Shown: positions 8,561 to 16,157 of the stretch, piece by piece
Position numbering within the stretch: position 1 is the stretch's first letter
Layout of the letters: every line of letters begins with the position of its first letter
Origin: JACKII01 sp041687435
GTDB taxonomy: Bacteria > Pseudomonadota > Alphaproteobacteria > Bin95
DNA: 51,165 nucleotides
Assembly: GCA_041687435.1 (NCBI GenBank)
Contig: JAWLBX010000024.1
Location: 1 to 51,165, forward strand
Direction of reading: 5' to 3'
Program-made: the position numbers and the translations under genes
The notes under the pieces: model-generated
The model's input: the letters and a program-made list of their open reading frames with translations, nothing else
Told to the model about the DNA's origin: nothing
Databases searched by the model: none

Positions 8561-9511
8561 TTACCGCTCGGCAAGCCTCGGGTCGAGGATATCGCGTAGC
8601 CCGTCGCCGAACAGGTTGAACGCCAGCACGCTGAAGCATATGGCAAGGCCGGGGAACACGGCGATCATGGGATGGCTTTCCAAGTGATCCTGCGCGGCGC
8701 GCAGGTCGCTGCCCCAGTCGGGAGTCGGCGGTGGGGTGCCAAGGCCGAGATAGCTCAGGGCCGCGATGATGAGGATCATGTAGCCGAGCCGCACGGTCGC
8801 GTTCACAATCAGCGGTGAAACGCAGTTCGGCAGGATTTGCCCCATTGCGATCAGGAAACTGCGCTCGCCCATAACCTGTGCGGCTTCCACATACTCCTTT
8901 TTCGCCTCTACCAATGCCGTGCCGCGTGCCAAACGGGCAACTTCGGGCCAAAACGCCAATCCCAGGGCAAAGACCAATATGGCATCGTTCCAGAAGCCGT
9001 AAAGCTTCCATTCTCGGGCGACGGTAACGATCAGCAGGTACAATAATAACCCTGGAAAGGCTAGGAAGCCGTCGGTTACGCGCATGATTATGCTGTCGAA
9101 ACGCCCGCCATAGAAACCTGAGCAAATCCCGACGGGAATGCCGATGGCCAGACCGAACGCAACGGCGGCCATGCTAATCAGGATCGTTCGCTGCCCGCCG
9201 ATAATCACCCGGCTGTAAATGTCGCGTCCGAACTTGTCGGTGCCCATAATGTGTTCAGCACTGGGCGGTGCGGTGCGGTCCCGGTAGTTCGACTTGATCG
9301 GATCGTGCGTTGCCAGCGATTGGCCAAACACGACGATCACCATGAGGCAGGCGATCAGAATGGCGCCAATCGATGCCGTCCGGCTTTTCCGCAACTCATA
9401 GAAGGCATTGCCGATATTGCTGCGGAGCCGGCGCATGTGGATGCGGAAAGGGGTTTCATCGGCAGCAACGCGATCCGTCCGGTGGCGGGATCGTAGTTGA
9501 AGGTCGGTCAT
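8561..9511 (-). CDS. Peptide/opine ABC importer permease, OppC/DppC type
   Basis: Inner-membrane permease subunit. 316 residues from the ATG at 9511, with AGAAGG about 12 bases upstream; an in-frame GTG at 9556 would overlap the preceding gene. The N-terminal cytoplasmic segment has the OppC pattern before transmembrane helix 1 (IGAILIACLMVIVVFG). A periplasmic stretch with HIMGTDKFGRDIYSR is a hallmark of DppC/OppC proteins, and several more helices follow with the EAA loop EAAQVMGERSF...ILPNC. The gene ends with ILDPRL, typical of the family. It is last in the minus-strand arm BVMO 2, binding protein, B, C. Confidence 0.92.
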   Translation of the reverse strand: MTDLQLRSRHRTDRVAADETPFRIHMRRLRSNIGNAFYELRKSRTASIGAILIACLMVIVVFGQSLATHDPIKSNYRDRTAPPSAEHIMGTDKFGRDIYSRVIIGGQRTILISMAAVAFGLAIGIPVGICSGFYGGRFDSIIMRVTDGFLAFPGLLLYLLIVTVAREWKLYGFWNDAILVFALGLAFWPEVARLARGTALVEAKKEYVEAAQVMGERSFLIAMGQILPNCVSPLIVNATVRLGYMILIIAALSYLGLGTPPPTPDWGSDLRAAQDHLESHPMIAVFPGLAICFSVLAFNLFGDGLRDILDPRLAER

Positions 9512-9536
9512 GGTTGTGTTTGCCTTCTCTTGCCGC

Positions 9537-10490
9537 CTAGGTGCCCGTGCCGACACGGGGGTTCAGCACCCGGTACAGCAGGTCGACCAGCAGGTTGATG
9601 ATTACCACCATAAAACCCAGAAACAGGATGCCGGCCTGGATCACGGGATAGTCACGCAATTGAATGGCCTGATAAATCGTCAAGCCAATGCCCGGCCAGG
9701 AAAAGATAGTCTCCAATACGACGGTGCCGCCGAGCAGGTTTGCGAACTGAAGACCGGAAATAGTGATTGTGGGAATCAGGGCATTGCGCAGCGTGTACTT
9801 GTAGATGACCTTCCGCTCCGAAAGCCCCAGCGAGCGATGCGTGATGACATAGTCCTTGCCGATTTCGTCGAGCATGCTGGATCGGGTCAGGCGGGTGGTA
9901 TAGGCTGCCTGCCGAAAGCCGATCGCGACCGCGGGCAGGATCAGATACCAGATACTGAGGCCGAAATCCTCGCCTGGGCCAACATAGCCTGATGACGGCA
10001 GCAGGTTGAAATAGAGGGAAAACACCAGAATACTGAGGATCGCAAACCAGAATTCTGGAATGGATATTCCGATCAACGACGTGATTTGGGCAGTGTAATC
10101 GGTAATGCTGTTCCGGCGGACTGCTGCGATCGTGCCCAAAGGAATGGCAATCAGCAACGACAGGCCAATACCGACCACTGCCAGATAGGCGGTGGCGGGA
10201 ATGCGCTCCAGCAATTCGGTCGCGACCGGACGCCGGGTGATCAGCGAGTTCCCAAAATCACCTTGAACGACTTTTTCGAGCCACAGCCAATATTGCACGA
10301 CGATCGGCTGGTCCAGGCCCAGCTCTTTCTCCAGCGCCGCGCGAACCTCCGGATCGTCGATGGACTCGGTTCCGCCCATCGCATCGATCAGGTCGCCGGG
10401 TAGCGCATGAACGAACCCGAAAACGACCACGGTCAGCACAAATACAACAGGAATCAGCTGTAACAGCCGATTGATGGTGTAGATCAACAT
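9537..10490 (-). CDS. Peptide/opine ABC importer permease, OppB/DppB type
   Basis: Inner-membrane permease subunit that pairs with the OppC/DppC-like protein encoded 25 bases downstream. 317 residues. The start MLIYTINRLLQLIPVVFVLT is typical of DppB proteins: transmembrane helix 1 directly at the N-terminus, then a periplasmic loop with ELGLDQPIVVQY. The EAA-loop equivalent is seen around SLGLSERKVIYKYTLRNAL, and the C-terminal helices end in DLLYRVLNPRV. A terminator-like hairpin (10523-10550) separates it from the binding-protein gene upstream and probably lowers permease expression relative to the binding protein. Confidence 0.92.
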   Translation of the reverse strand: MLIYTINRLLQLIPVVFVLTVVVFGFVHALPGDLIDAMGGTESIDDPEVRAALEKELGLDQPIVVQYWLWLEKVVQGDFGNSLITRRPVATELLERIPATAYLAVVGIGLSLLIAIPLGTIAAVRRNSITDYTAQITSLIGISIPEFWFAILSILVFSLYFNLLPSSGYVGPGEDFGLSIWYLILPAVAIGFRQAAYTTRLTRSSMLDEIGKDYVITHRSLGLSERKVIYKYTLRNALIPTITISGLQFANLLGGTVVLETIFSWPGIGLTIYQAIQLRDYPVIQAGILFLGFMVVIINLLVDLLYRVLNPRVGTGT

Positions 10491-10522
10491 GTACAGCCCC
10501 GCTACCGAGAGAGGGATTATGC

Positions 10523-10550
10523 AAAAACGGCGCCGGGCAGGCCGGCGCCG
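10523..10550 (-). terminator. Intra-operon terminator after binding-protein gene
   Basis: On the minus strand a perfect 9-bp GC stem (10550-10542 with 10536-10528) closes a 5-base loop and is followed by TTTTTG. It lies between the binding-protein stop and the permease B start. Partial termination here would make far more binding protein than permease, as in many ABC importer operons. Confidence 0.8.
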
Positions 10551-10562
10551 GGTGTTATGCTT

Positions 10563-12176
10563 CTAGGCAGCGTCGTCGAAATGGGCGGTACGGATGCCGC
10601 CGCCAGACCAACTGTAAGGGCCTGCGATTGCAGGAGCATAGCCTTTCAGCGAATTGACGCCTGCTGTTGTCAGCGGCACGCCGTGATGGCAGATCAGAGC
10701 GGCCTCATCGTTCACGATGCTATCAACCTCTGTGTACATTTCCTTGCGGAGGTTGTTGTCGAGCGTCAACTTTGCCTCTTCGATCAGCTGATCGCAGCGT
10801 TCGTTCTTGAAACCGACGCGCAGCTTGCCTTCATCACCCTGGGAATGGATCCAGCGGGAATACCAGCCATCTGGCTCGAAGCGGTAACTGGTGGCTGTCG
10901 AATCGATGCCCCAATCGTCTTTCGAGTATTTCGCACGCAAGGCGGGGTTGTCGAACACCTCGTTGGTTGCGCCGAAGCCGGCATCCATGAGCATGGCGTG
11001 CAGTATTTCACCACCGTTGCGCATGTATTGGAATTCCGTCCGGGCGACAACGGCGATAGGCATGTTTTCCATGTTCAGTTTGCGGAGAATAAAGCGCGAC
11101 TTCTCCGGATCGTATTCCGGTCCGGGCTTCACATCCGGCATGTGCCAGGGGCTGGCCGAGGTGTAATAGCTGTGTGTTGCCTCCGAAAGGCCGTTGAACA
11201 CGGCCTCGTGGATGGCCTGCCGATCAATCGCATGCGCCACGGCCTGCCGCAGCAGTTTGCCGTCCGGCGCATCCATCGCAAACGGGCCGGATTTCGCGTT
11301 GATGTTGAAATGAGCGCCGCCAACCTGGGCCACATCCCATGTGTTGAACCGGTCGGCGTAGTCGCGCCGGAAGTCCGGCACGTCGAAATACGACATGTTC
11401 TCGATCAAATCGACCTCACCACTGCGCAGCGAGGTGAGGCGTACCGAGTCGTCCCGCTTCGGGTAGCCTTCGATTGCGTCCAGATAGGGGAGGGGTTTGC
11501 CGTCCTCGCCCGTTTCGAAGTAATTCTCGAAACGCACCAACTCGGTCTTGGCGTAGCGCTTCCAGGAAACGTACTTGAAGGGGCCACAACCGACGGGGTT
11601 GGTATCCGCCTGGTCGACGCTGGCAGGCGACATCAGGTTGACAGGGTAGTAAACGACATTCCCTGCAAAAACCGCACTTGGCCGTTTCAGGTGAATATGG
11701 ATGATGTGCTTGCTATCGACCTCCATCCGGTCGACATCCAGCAGGCTCGAGCGGGTAAAGGCGAATCCGATGGCGGGGTCGAGAATGCGCTCGAAATTCC
11801 ACTTCACCGATTCCGCATCGACATCGGCGCCGTCATGGTATTCCACACCCTTGCGCAGCCGGAAAGTATACCGCATCAGGTCTTTGGAAACTTCCCATTC
11901 TTCGGCAACGCCGGGAACGATGTTCATCTTCTGGTCAATATCCAGCAGGCCCTGGGTGATGCCGGCCAGCGGATTGGAGACGTAATAGGCAAGGCTGCGG
12001 TGCAAATCCAAGCCGGAGCCGTCGACGCGGGTGGCGAACCGTAAGGTTCCGCCCCGCTTCGGCATTGCGCGCGCGGTTGCCGGCATTCCTGCTGCCATAA
12101 CACCGGCCGCAGCACTGGCGGCGAGAAACTCACGCCTGTTCAGGCCGTTAGCCCAATTGTTGCGGACATTAGACAT
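10563..12176 (-). CDS. Periplasmic solute-binding protein, SBP family 5
   Basis: Captures the importer's substrate in the periplasm. 537 residues from the ATG at 12176, with GGGAG about 8 bases upstream; other in-frame starts extend up to 12299. The N-terminus has a twin-arginine signal (LNRREFLAASAAAGVMAAGM, cleavage probably after ARA), so export is likely by Tat. The mature protein begins PKRGGTLRFATRVDG, typical of the family, with YTFRLRKGVEYHDGADVDAE and NPVGCGPFKYVSWKR further on. Family members bind peptides, opines, nickel complexes or sugars, so the ligand cannot be named. It lies downstream of BVMO 2 on the same strand but has its own promoter candidate. Confidence 0.92.
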   Translation of the reverse strand: MSNVRNNWANGLNRREFLAASAAAGVMAAGMPATARAMPKRGGTLRFATRVDGSGLDLHRSLAYYVSNPLAGITQGLLDIDQKMNIVPGVAEEWEVSKDLMRYTFRLRKGVEYHDGADVDAESVKWNFERILDPAIGFAFTRSSLLDVDRMEVDSKHIIHIHLKRPSAVFAGNVVYYPVNLMSPASVDQADTNPVGCGPFKYVSWKRYAKTELVRFENYFETGEDGKPLPYLDAIEGYPKRDDSVRLTSLRSGEVDLIENMSYFDVPDFRRDYADRFNTWDVAQVGGAHFNINAKSGPFAMDAPDGKLLRQAVAHAIDRQAIHEAVFNGLSEATHSYYTSASPWHMPDVKPGPEYDPEKSRFILRKLNMENMPIAVVARTEFQYMRNGGEILHAMLMDAGFGATNEVFDNPALRAKYSKDDWGIDSTATSYRFEPDGWYSRWIHSQGDEGKLRVGFKNERCDQLIEEAKLTLDNNLRKEMYTEVDSIVNDEAALICHHGVPLTTAGVNSLKGYAPAIAGPYSWSGGGIRTAHFDDAA

Positions 12177-12246
12177 TCCATTGTCTCCCATCTTGCCCAG
12201 GCTACTGTTTCGGACAGCGCGCCGTGGCGTCGTTTCCAGATTCTCT

Positions 12247-12276
12247 GGGTTTGCTTTATTGTTTTTTTGCAAACCC
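12247..12276 (-). repeat. Inverted repeat in binding-protein 5' leader
   Basis: GGGTTTGC at 12247-12254 is repeated inverted as GCAAACCC at 12269-12276, separated by 14 A/T-rich bases. It lies about 70 bases upstream of the binding-protein start, inside the predicted leader. It could be an operator or an RNA hairpin; there is no direct evidence for either. Confidence 0.5.
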
Positions 12277-12344
12277 GGAGACGGCTCTTGCACCGTCACT
12301 TGGAAACCCTACCCTCCGCCGCGACAGACTGGCAAGCGGATTGC

Positions 12345-12372
12345 GTGATAAATTTCATTCTATTATTTGCAA
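12345..12372 (-). promoter_or_regulatory. Candidate sigma-70 promoter of binding-protein gene
   Basis: On the minus strand TTGCAA (12372-12367) and TATCAC (12350-12345) are 16 bases apart in an AT-rich patch just after the BVMO 2 stop. This would start a transcript near 12338 with a leader of about 160 bases. Confidence 0.45.
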
Positions 12373-12413
12373 CCGCTGGTGGGGTTCGGCATCGGTGGAG
12401 CGGCGCCGATGCT

Positions 12414-14057
12414 TCAGTCCATAATGAAATTTGGAAACCCCTCGGCCACCTCGCGTTCCGTCATCTTGCGGTATTTGACAGCGCTGCCGTTGTAGCCCAG
12501 CACCCGCAGCACATCGCGACCGGCGACGTTGCGGTTGACGCCGGTCTGCCAGCTTTTCACTTGGCTGGCGAGCAGGATGGCGGCGGCTTTTTCCACATGC
12601 TCGCCCCACTCCGTTACTTTCTCGGGCCGCGGCTCGACCCGGGTCAGGCCGTGCTTTTGCATGTGCTCCACCAGCGGCACGACGAAGTCGATAATCTGCT
12701 CGCTGTTGCGGGGAATGTTGCCGCGTGCCGTGTGCGGGCCCAGCACCATCAGCATGTTGGGATAGCCTTCGGCCTGGACACCCAGATAGGTTCGCGGCAG
12801 GCCCTCCGCCCAATCGTCCCGCAGAACCCGGCCCTCGGACGTGCGGATATCGATCCGGTCATAGGGGCCAGTGACGCCGTCGAAGCCGGTGGCATAAATC
12901 AGCATGTCGAACGGGTGCTCCCGGTCCGAACATTGGACGCCCCGCGGTGTGATGCGCTCGATCGGGGTTTCGTTCAGATCGACCAGCAGGACATTGTCGC
13001 GGTTATAGGTCTCGAAATATCCGCTTTCCAGCGGCACGCGGCGGGTGCCGAAGCCGTGATTGGTCGGGATCAGCTTTTCCGCGATTTTTGGGTCTTTCAC
13101 CCGTTCGCGGATTTTCTTGGCCACAAAGTCGCTGAGCAGGCGATTCGCTTCCTTGTCGATCAGCACGTCGGAGAAATTGCCCACCCAGATGCCGAAACCG
13201 GGCTCGGAATACAGCTTTTCCCAGAATGCCTCCCGCTCCTCCGGCGGGGTTTCCAGCGCCTTGCGCGGGTCCGGGGTGTGAATGAAGCAACTCACCGTTT
13301 CGCGGCAGCGCTGGTAGATCTTGTCGAAGCGGGACTTGATGTCCTTCTGTTCCTCCTCCGTGATTTCGCGGTTGTGCAGCGGCGCCGCCCAGTTCGGGTT
13401 ACGCTGGAACACGGTCAAGTGAGCGGCCTCTTTGGCGATCACCGGGATCGCCTGGATCGCGGTCGCGCCGGTGCCGATGATGCCGACGCGCTTGCCGGTA
13501 AAATCCACCTTCTCCTTCGGCCAGCGGGCGGTGTGGAAAGCGGTGCCTTCAAAGCTATCGCGGCCTTCGATATTTGGCATCACATGGGCCGATAGCGGCC
13601 CGAGTGCCGGAATGAGCAGATTGGCAGTGTACTGCTCGCCCGAGTCCAGCGTGATGGTCCAAAGCCGCGTAGCGTCATCCCAATAGGCGGCCGTCACCTC
13701 CGCGTTGAAGGTGATGTCGCGGCGCATGTCGAACTTGTCGGCGACATAGTTCATGTAGGCGAGCGTATCTGGCTGGGCCGAGAAATGTTCGCGCCAGTTC
13801 CATTCCTGCAGCACCTCCTTCGAGAAGGCAAAGCCATAGGACCAGCTTTCGGAATCGAATCGCGCGCCTGGATAGCGGTTCCAATACCAAGTGCCGCCGA
13901 CATCGCTGCCATTATCGAATACCCGGAACCGCACGCCCAACTCACGCAGGCGGTGGATCAGATAGAGGCCGGACATGCCGGCGCCGATGACGATCACCTC
14001 ATAATCTGCGGTTGAGACTTTAGGGGCCGGGGCCGCTGCCGTCTGGGTGTCTGGCAT
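12414..14057 (-). CDS. Baeyer-Villiger flavin monooxygenase 2
   Basis: Second predicted BVMO, 547 residues, clearly related to but divergent from BVMO 1. GAGMSG binds FAD near residue 26, followed by GGTWYWNRYPGARFDSE. The BVMO fingerprint appears as FEGTAFHTARWP near residue 170, and the NADPH motif GTGATAIQ near 192. It differs from BVMO 1 in the mid-region (DPRKALETPPEEREAFWEKL) and in the C-terminal block GPHTARGNIPRNSEQ where BVMO 1 has GPGSPSVLSN, so it probably prefers another ketone. The ATG at 14057 is chosen for the AGGAAC 8 bases upstream and because it matches where homology should begin. It heads the minus-strand arm with the importer's binding protein and permeases. Confidence 0.9.
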   Translation of the reverse strand: MPDTQTAAAPAPKVSTADYEVIVIGAGMSGLYLIHRLRELGVRFRVFDNGSDVGGTWYWNRYPGARFDSESWSYGFAFSKEVLQEWNWREHFSAQPDTLAYMNYVADKFDMRRDITFNAEVTAAYWDDATRLWTITLDSGEQYTANLLIPALGPLSAHVMPNIEGRDSFEGTAFHTARWPKEKVDFTGKRVGIIGTGATAIQAIPVIAKEAAHLTVFQRNPNWAAPLHNREITEEEQKDIKSRFDKIYQRCRETVSCFIHTPDPRKALETPPEEREAFWEKLYSEPGFGIWVGNFSDVLIDKEANRLLSDFVAKKIRERVKDPKIAEKLIPTNHGFGTRRVPLESGYFETYNRDNVLLVDLNETPIERITPRGVQCSDREHPFDMLIYATGFDGVTGPYDRIDIRTSEGRVLRDDWAEGLPRTYLGVQAEGYPNMLMVLGPHTARGNIPRNSEQIIDFVVPLVEHMQKHGLTRVEPRPEKVTEWGEHVEKAAAILLASQVKSWQTGVNRNVAGRDVLRVLGYNGSAVKYRKMTEREVAEGFPNFIMD

Positions 14058-14342
14058 GGCGAAAGTTCCTCGATATGGGACGAAAGTGCTGTTTGCGGCT
14101 TTGCATAGAATGGCCGAGGCGTTCGCCGCGCGCCAACCGAAAACGCACTGAGGCGGATGACCGCGGGGCCGATTGCACGGCATTGGTGTATAGAGCGGAC
14201 CTGCAGCCTGCCGGTCTTTGCGTGCCGGATGAAAGAGCTGCGCGGCACAATATCCTTGACGCCCAAGGGCGGAGTCCTTTTACCTCCGCGCCCAAATGCA
14301 TGCTGCGAGGCAGCGCCACACCACCCGTCAGGAGGACTGGCC
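14058..14342. other. Divergent intergenic region, BVMO 2 / korC-like
   Basis: 285 bases between divergently transcribed genes. It must hold both promoters. On the plus strand TTGACG at 14256-14261 is a reasonable -35 box, but the -10 box (TTTACC at 14279) is weak. A longer in-frame open frame for the korC-like gene reaches back to 14157 but lacks a ribosome site. Confidence 0.4.
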
Positions 14343-16157
14343 TTGAAGGCCACCGATATCACTGATCCCAATTACTTCCACAAAGTCGTGGATTGCCAGT
14401 GGGCCTGCCCGGCGCATACCCCGGTTCCGGAATACATCCGCCTGATCGCGCATGGCCGGTATTCCGACGCCTACATGATCAACTGGAAGTCGAACGTGTT
14501 CCCCGGCATCCTAGGCCGAACCTGCGACCGACCGTGCGAGCCGGCCTGCCGCCGCGGGCGGGTCGAGGATGAGGACCTTTCCGGCAGCCGCAAGGAGCCG
14601 GTGGCCATCTGCCGCCTGAAGCGTGTGGCGGCGGATTACAAGGACGACGTCAACCACCGCATGCCAAAGGCGCCGGCGGCCACGAATGGCCGCAAGGTTG
14701 CCTGTCTCGGCGCCGGTCCCGCTTCGCTCACGGTCGCGCGCGATCTGGCGGTGCTGGGCTATGAGGTCACCGTGTTCGACCAGGATCCGCAGCTTGGCGG
14801 CATGATGCGGACGCAGATCCCGCACTTCCGTCTCCCCGTCGAGGTCATCGACGAGGAGATGAATTACATCATGGGCATTGGCAATATCAGCTTCGTTCAC
14901 AAGCGGATCGACAGCCTGAAAGCCGTGCTGGATGAAGGATGGGATGCCGTGTTCGTCGGCACCGGTGCGCCGCGCGGCCGCGACCTGGATATTCCGGGCC
15001 GCGAGGAAGCTTCGCCGAACTTCCATATCGGCATCGACTGGCTGTCTTCGGTCTCGTTCGGTCACACCACGACAGTCGGCAAGCGCGTGATCGTGCTGGG
15101 CGGCGGCAACACCGCGATGGATTGCTGCCGCACCGCGCGCCGCCTGGGCGGCGAGGATGTGAAGGTCATCGTCCGGTCTGGCTTTGAGGAAATGAAGGCG
15201 TCCCCCTGGGAGAAGGAGGACGCCATGGGCGAGGACATTCCAATCCTCAACATGCTGGTGCCGAAGGCGTTCAGCCTCGAAGGCGGTAAGCTGGTCGGCA
15301 TGACCTTCGAGAAGGTAAAGGCGGAATACGATGCCAACGGCCGCCGCAAATTGGTGCCGACTGGCGAGCCGGACGAATTCCACGCCTGCGACGACGTCCT
15401 TTGCGCCATTGGCCAGGAAAATGCCTTTCCGTGGATCGAGCGCGATATCGGCCTGGAATGGGACGAGCGCTGGGACATGCCGGCGGTGGACCGGGTGACC
15501 TTCCGTTCCAGCCATCCGAAGGTGTTCTTCGGTGGCGACGCGGCGTTCGGCCCGGAAAACATCATCTGGGCCGCCGCCCACGGCCACGATGCGGCGATCA
15601 GCATCCACAAAATGCTGGAAGGCGAGGACATTTACGACCGTCCGGCGCCGCTCCAGGATATCGTGAGCCAGAAAATGGGCATCCACGAATGGAGCTACGA
15701 CAACGACATCGCCATCGACCCGCGGTTCAAGGTGCCCCACCTGGACAAGGTGAAGGCGCTGTCCGACATCAATGCCGAGGTCGAACTTGGCTTTGATATC
15801 GAACTGGCCTGGAAAGAGGCGCAGCGCTGCCTGAACTGCGACGTGCAGACAGTGTTCACCACCGATCTGTGCATCGAGTGCGATGCTTGCGTCGACATCT
15901 GCCCGATGGACTGCATCACCTTCACCAACAATGGCGAGGAAGACGAGCTTCGCCAGCGGCTGATGGCGCCGGCTCTGAACAAGGAGCAGGATCTTTACGT
16001 CTCCGACGCGCTGCCCACGGTGCGGGTGATGGTGAAGGACGAGGACGTCTGCCTGCATTGCGGGCTTTGCGCCGAACGCTGCCCGACCGGCGCCTGGGAC
16101 ATGCGCAAATATTTCATCGAAATGACACATGCTGGTGACGGCTGCCGGGGGGTGTGA
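14343..16157 (+). CDS. GltD-like FAD/Fe-S NAD(P) oxidoreductase, KorC-like
   Basis: Predicted electron-transfer subunit linking the downstream 2-oxoacid oxidoreductase to NAD(P). 604 residues from a TTG at 14343, chosen because AGGAGG (14330-14335) is 7 bases upstream. Domain order: an N-terminal GltD-type Fe-S region (CQWACPAHTP near residue 17, then TCDRPCEPACRRGR near 60); FAD motif LGAGPASL near 121; NAD(P) motif LGGGNTAMDCCRTARRLGG near 251; and a C-terminal two-cluster ferredoxin domain with CIECDACVDICPMDC near 511 and CLHCGLCAERCP near 570. The stop overlaps the next start. KorC of the Azoarcus evansii 2-oxoglutarate:NADP+ oxidoreductase is described as this type; assignment here is by architecture only. 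Confidence 0.85.
   Translation: MKATDITDPNYFHKVVDCQWACPAHTPVPEYIRLIAHGRYSDAYMINWKSNVFPGILGRTCDRPCEPACRRGRVEDEDLSGSRKEPVAICRLKRVAADYKDDVNHRMPKAPAATNGRKVACLGAGPASLTVARDLAVLGYEVTVFDQDPQLGGMMRTQIPHFRLPVEVIDEEMNYIMGIGNISFVHKRIDSLKAVLDEGWDAVFVGTGAPRGRDLDIPGREEASPNFHIGIDWLSSVSFGHTTTVGKRVIVLGGGNTAMDCCRTARRLGGEDVKVIVRSGFEEMKASPWEKEDAMGEDIPILNMLVPKAFSLEGGKLVGMTFEKVKAEYDANGRRKLVPTGEPDEFHACDDVLCAIGQENAFPWIERDIGLEWDERWDMPAVDRVTFRSSHPKVFFGGDAAFGPENIIWAAAHGHDAAISIHKMLEGEDIYDRPAPLQDIVSQKMGIHEWSYDNDIAIDPRFKVPHLDKVKALSDINAEVELGFDIELAWKEAQRCLNCDVQTVFTTDLCIECDACVDICPMDCITFTNNGEEDELRQRLMAPALNKEQDLYVSDALPTVRVMVKDEDVCLHCGLCAERCPTGAWDMRKYFIEMTHAGDGCRGV

Noticed and set aside
10557..12044. 495-codon open frame on the plus strand opposite the binding-protein gene
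   Set aside because: The minus-strand gene has a Tat signal and SBP family features; the plus-strand frame has none.
14157..14342. 62-codon N-terminal extension of the korC-like protein
   Set aside because: No ribosome site at 14157 or 14229, composition unlike the family, and a strong AGGAGG precedes the TTG at 14343.
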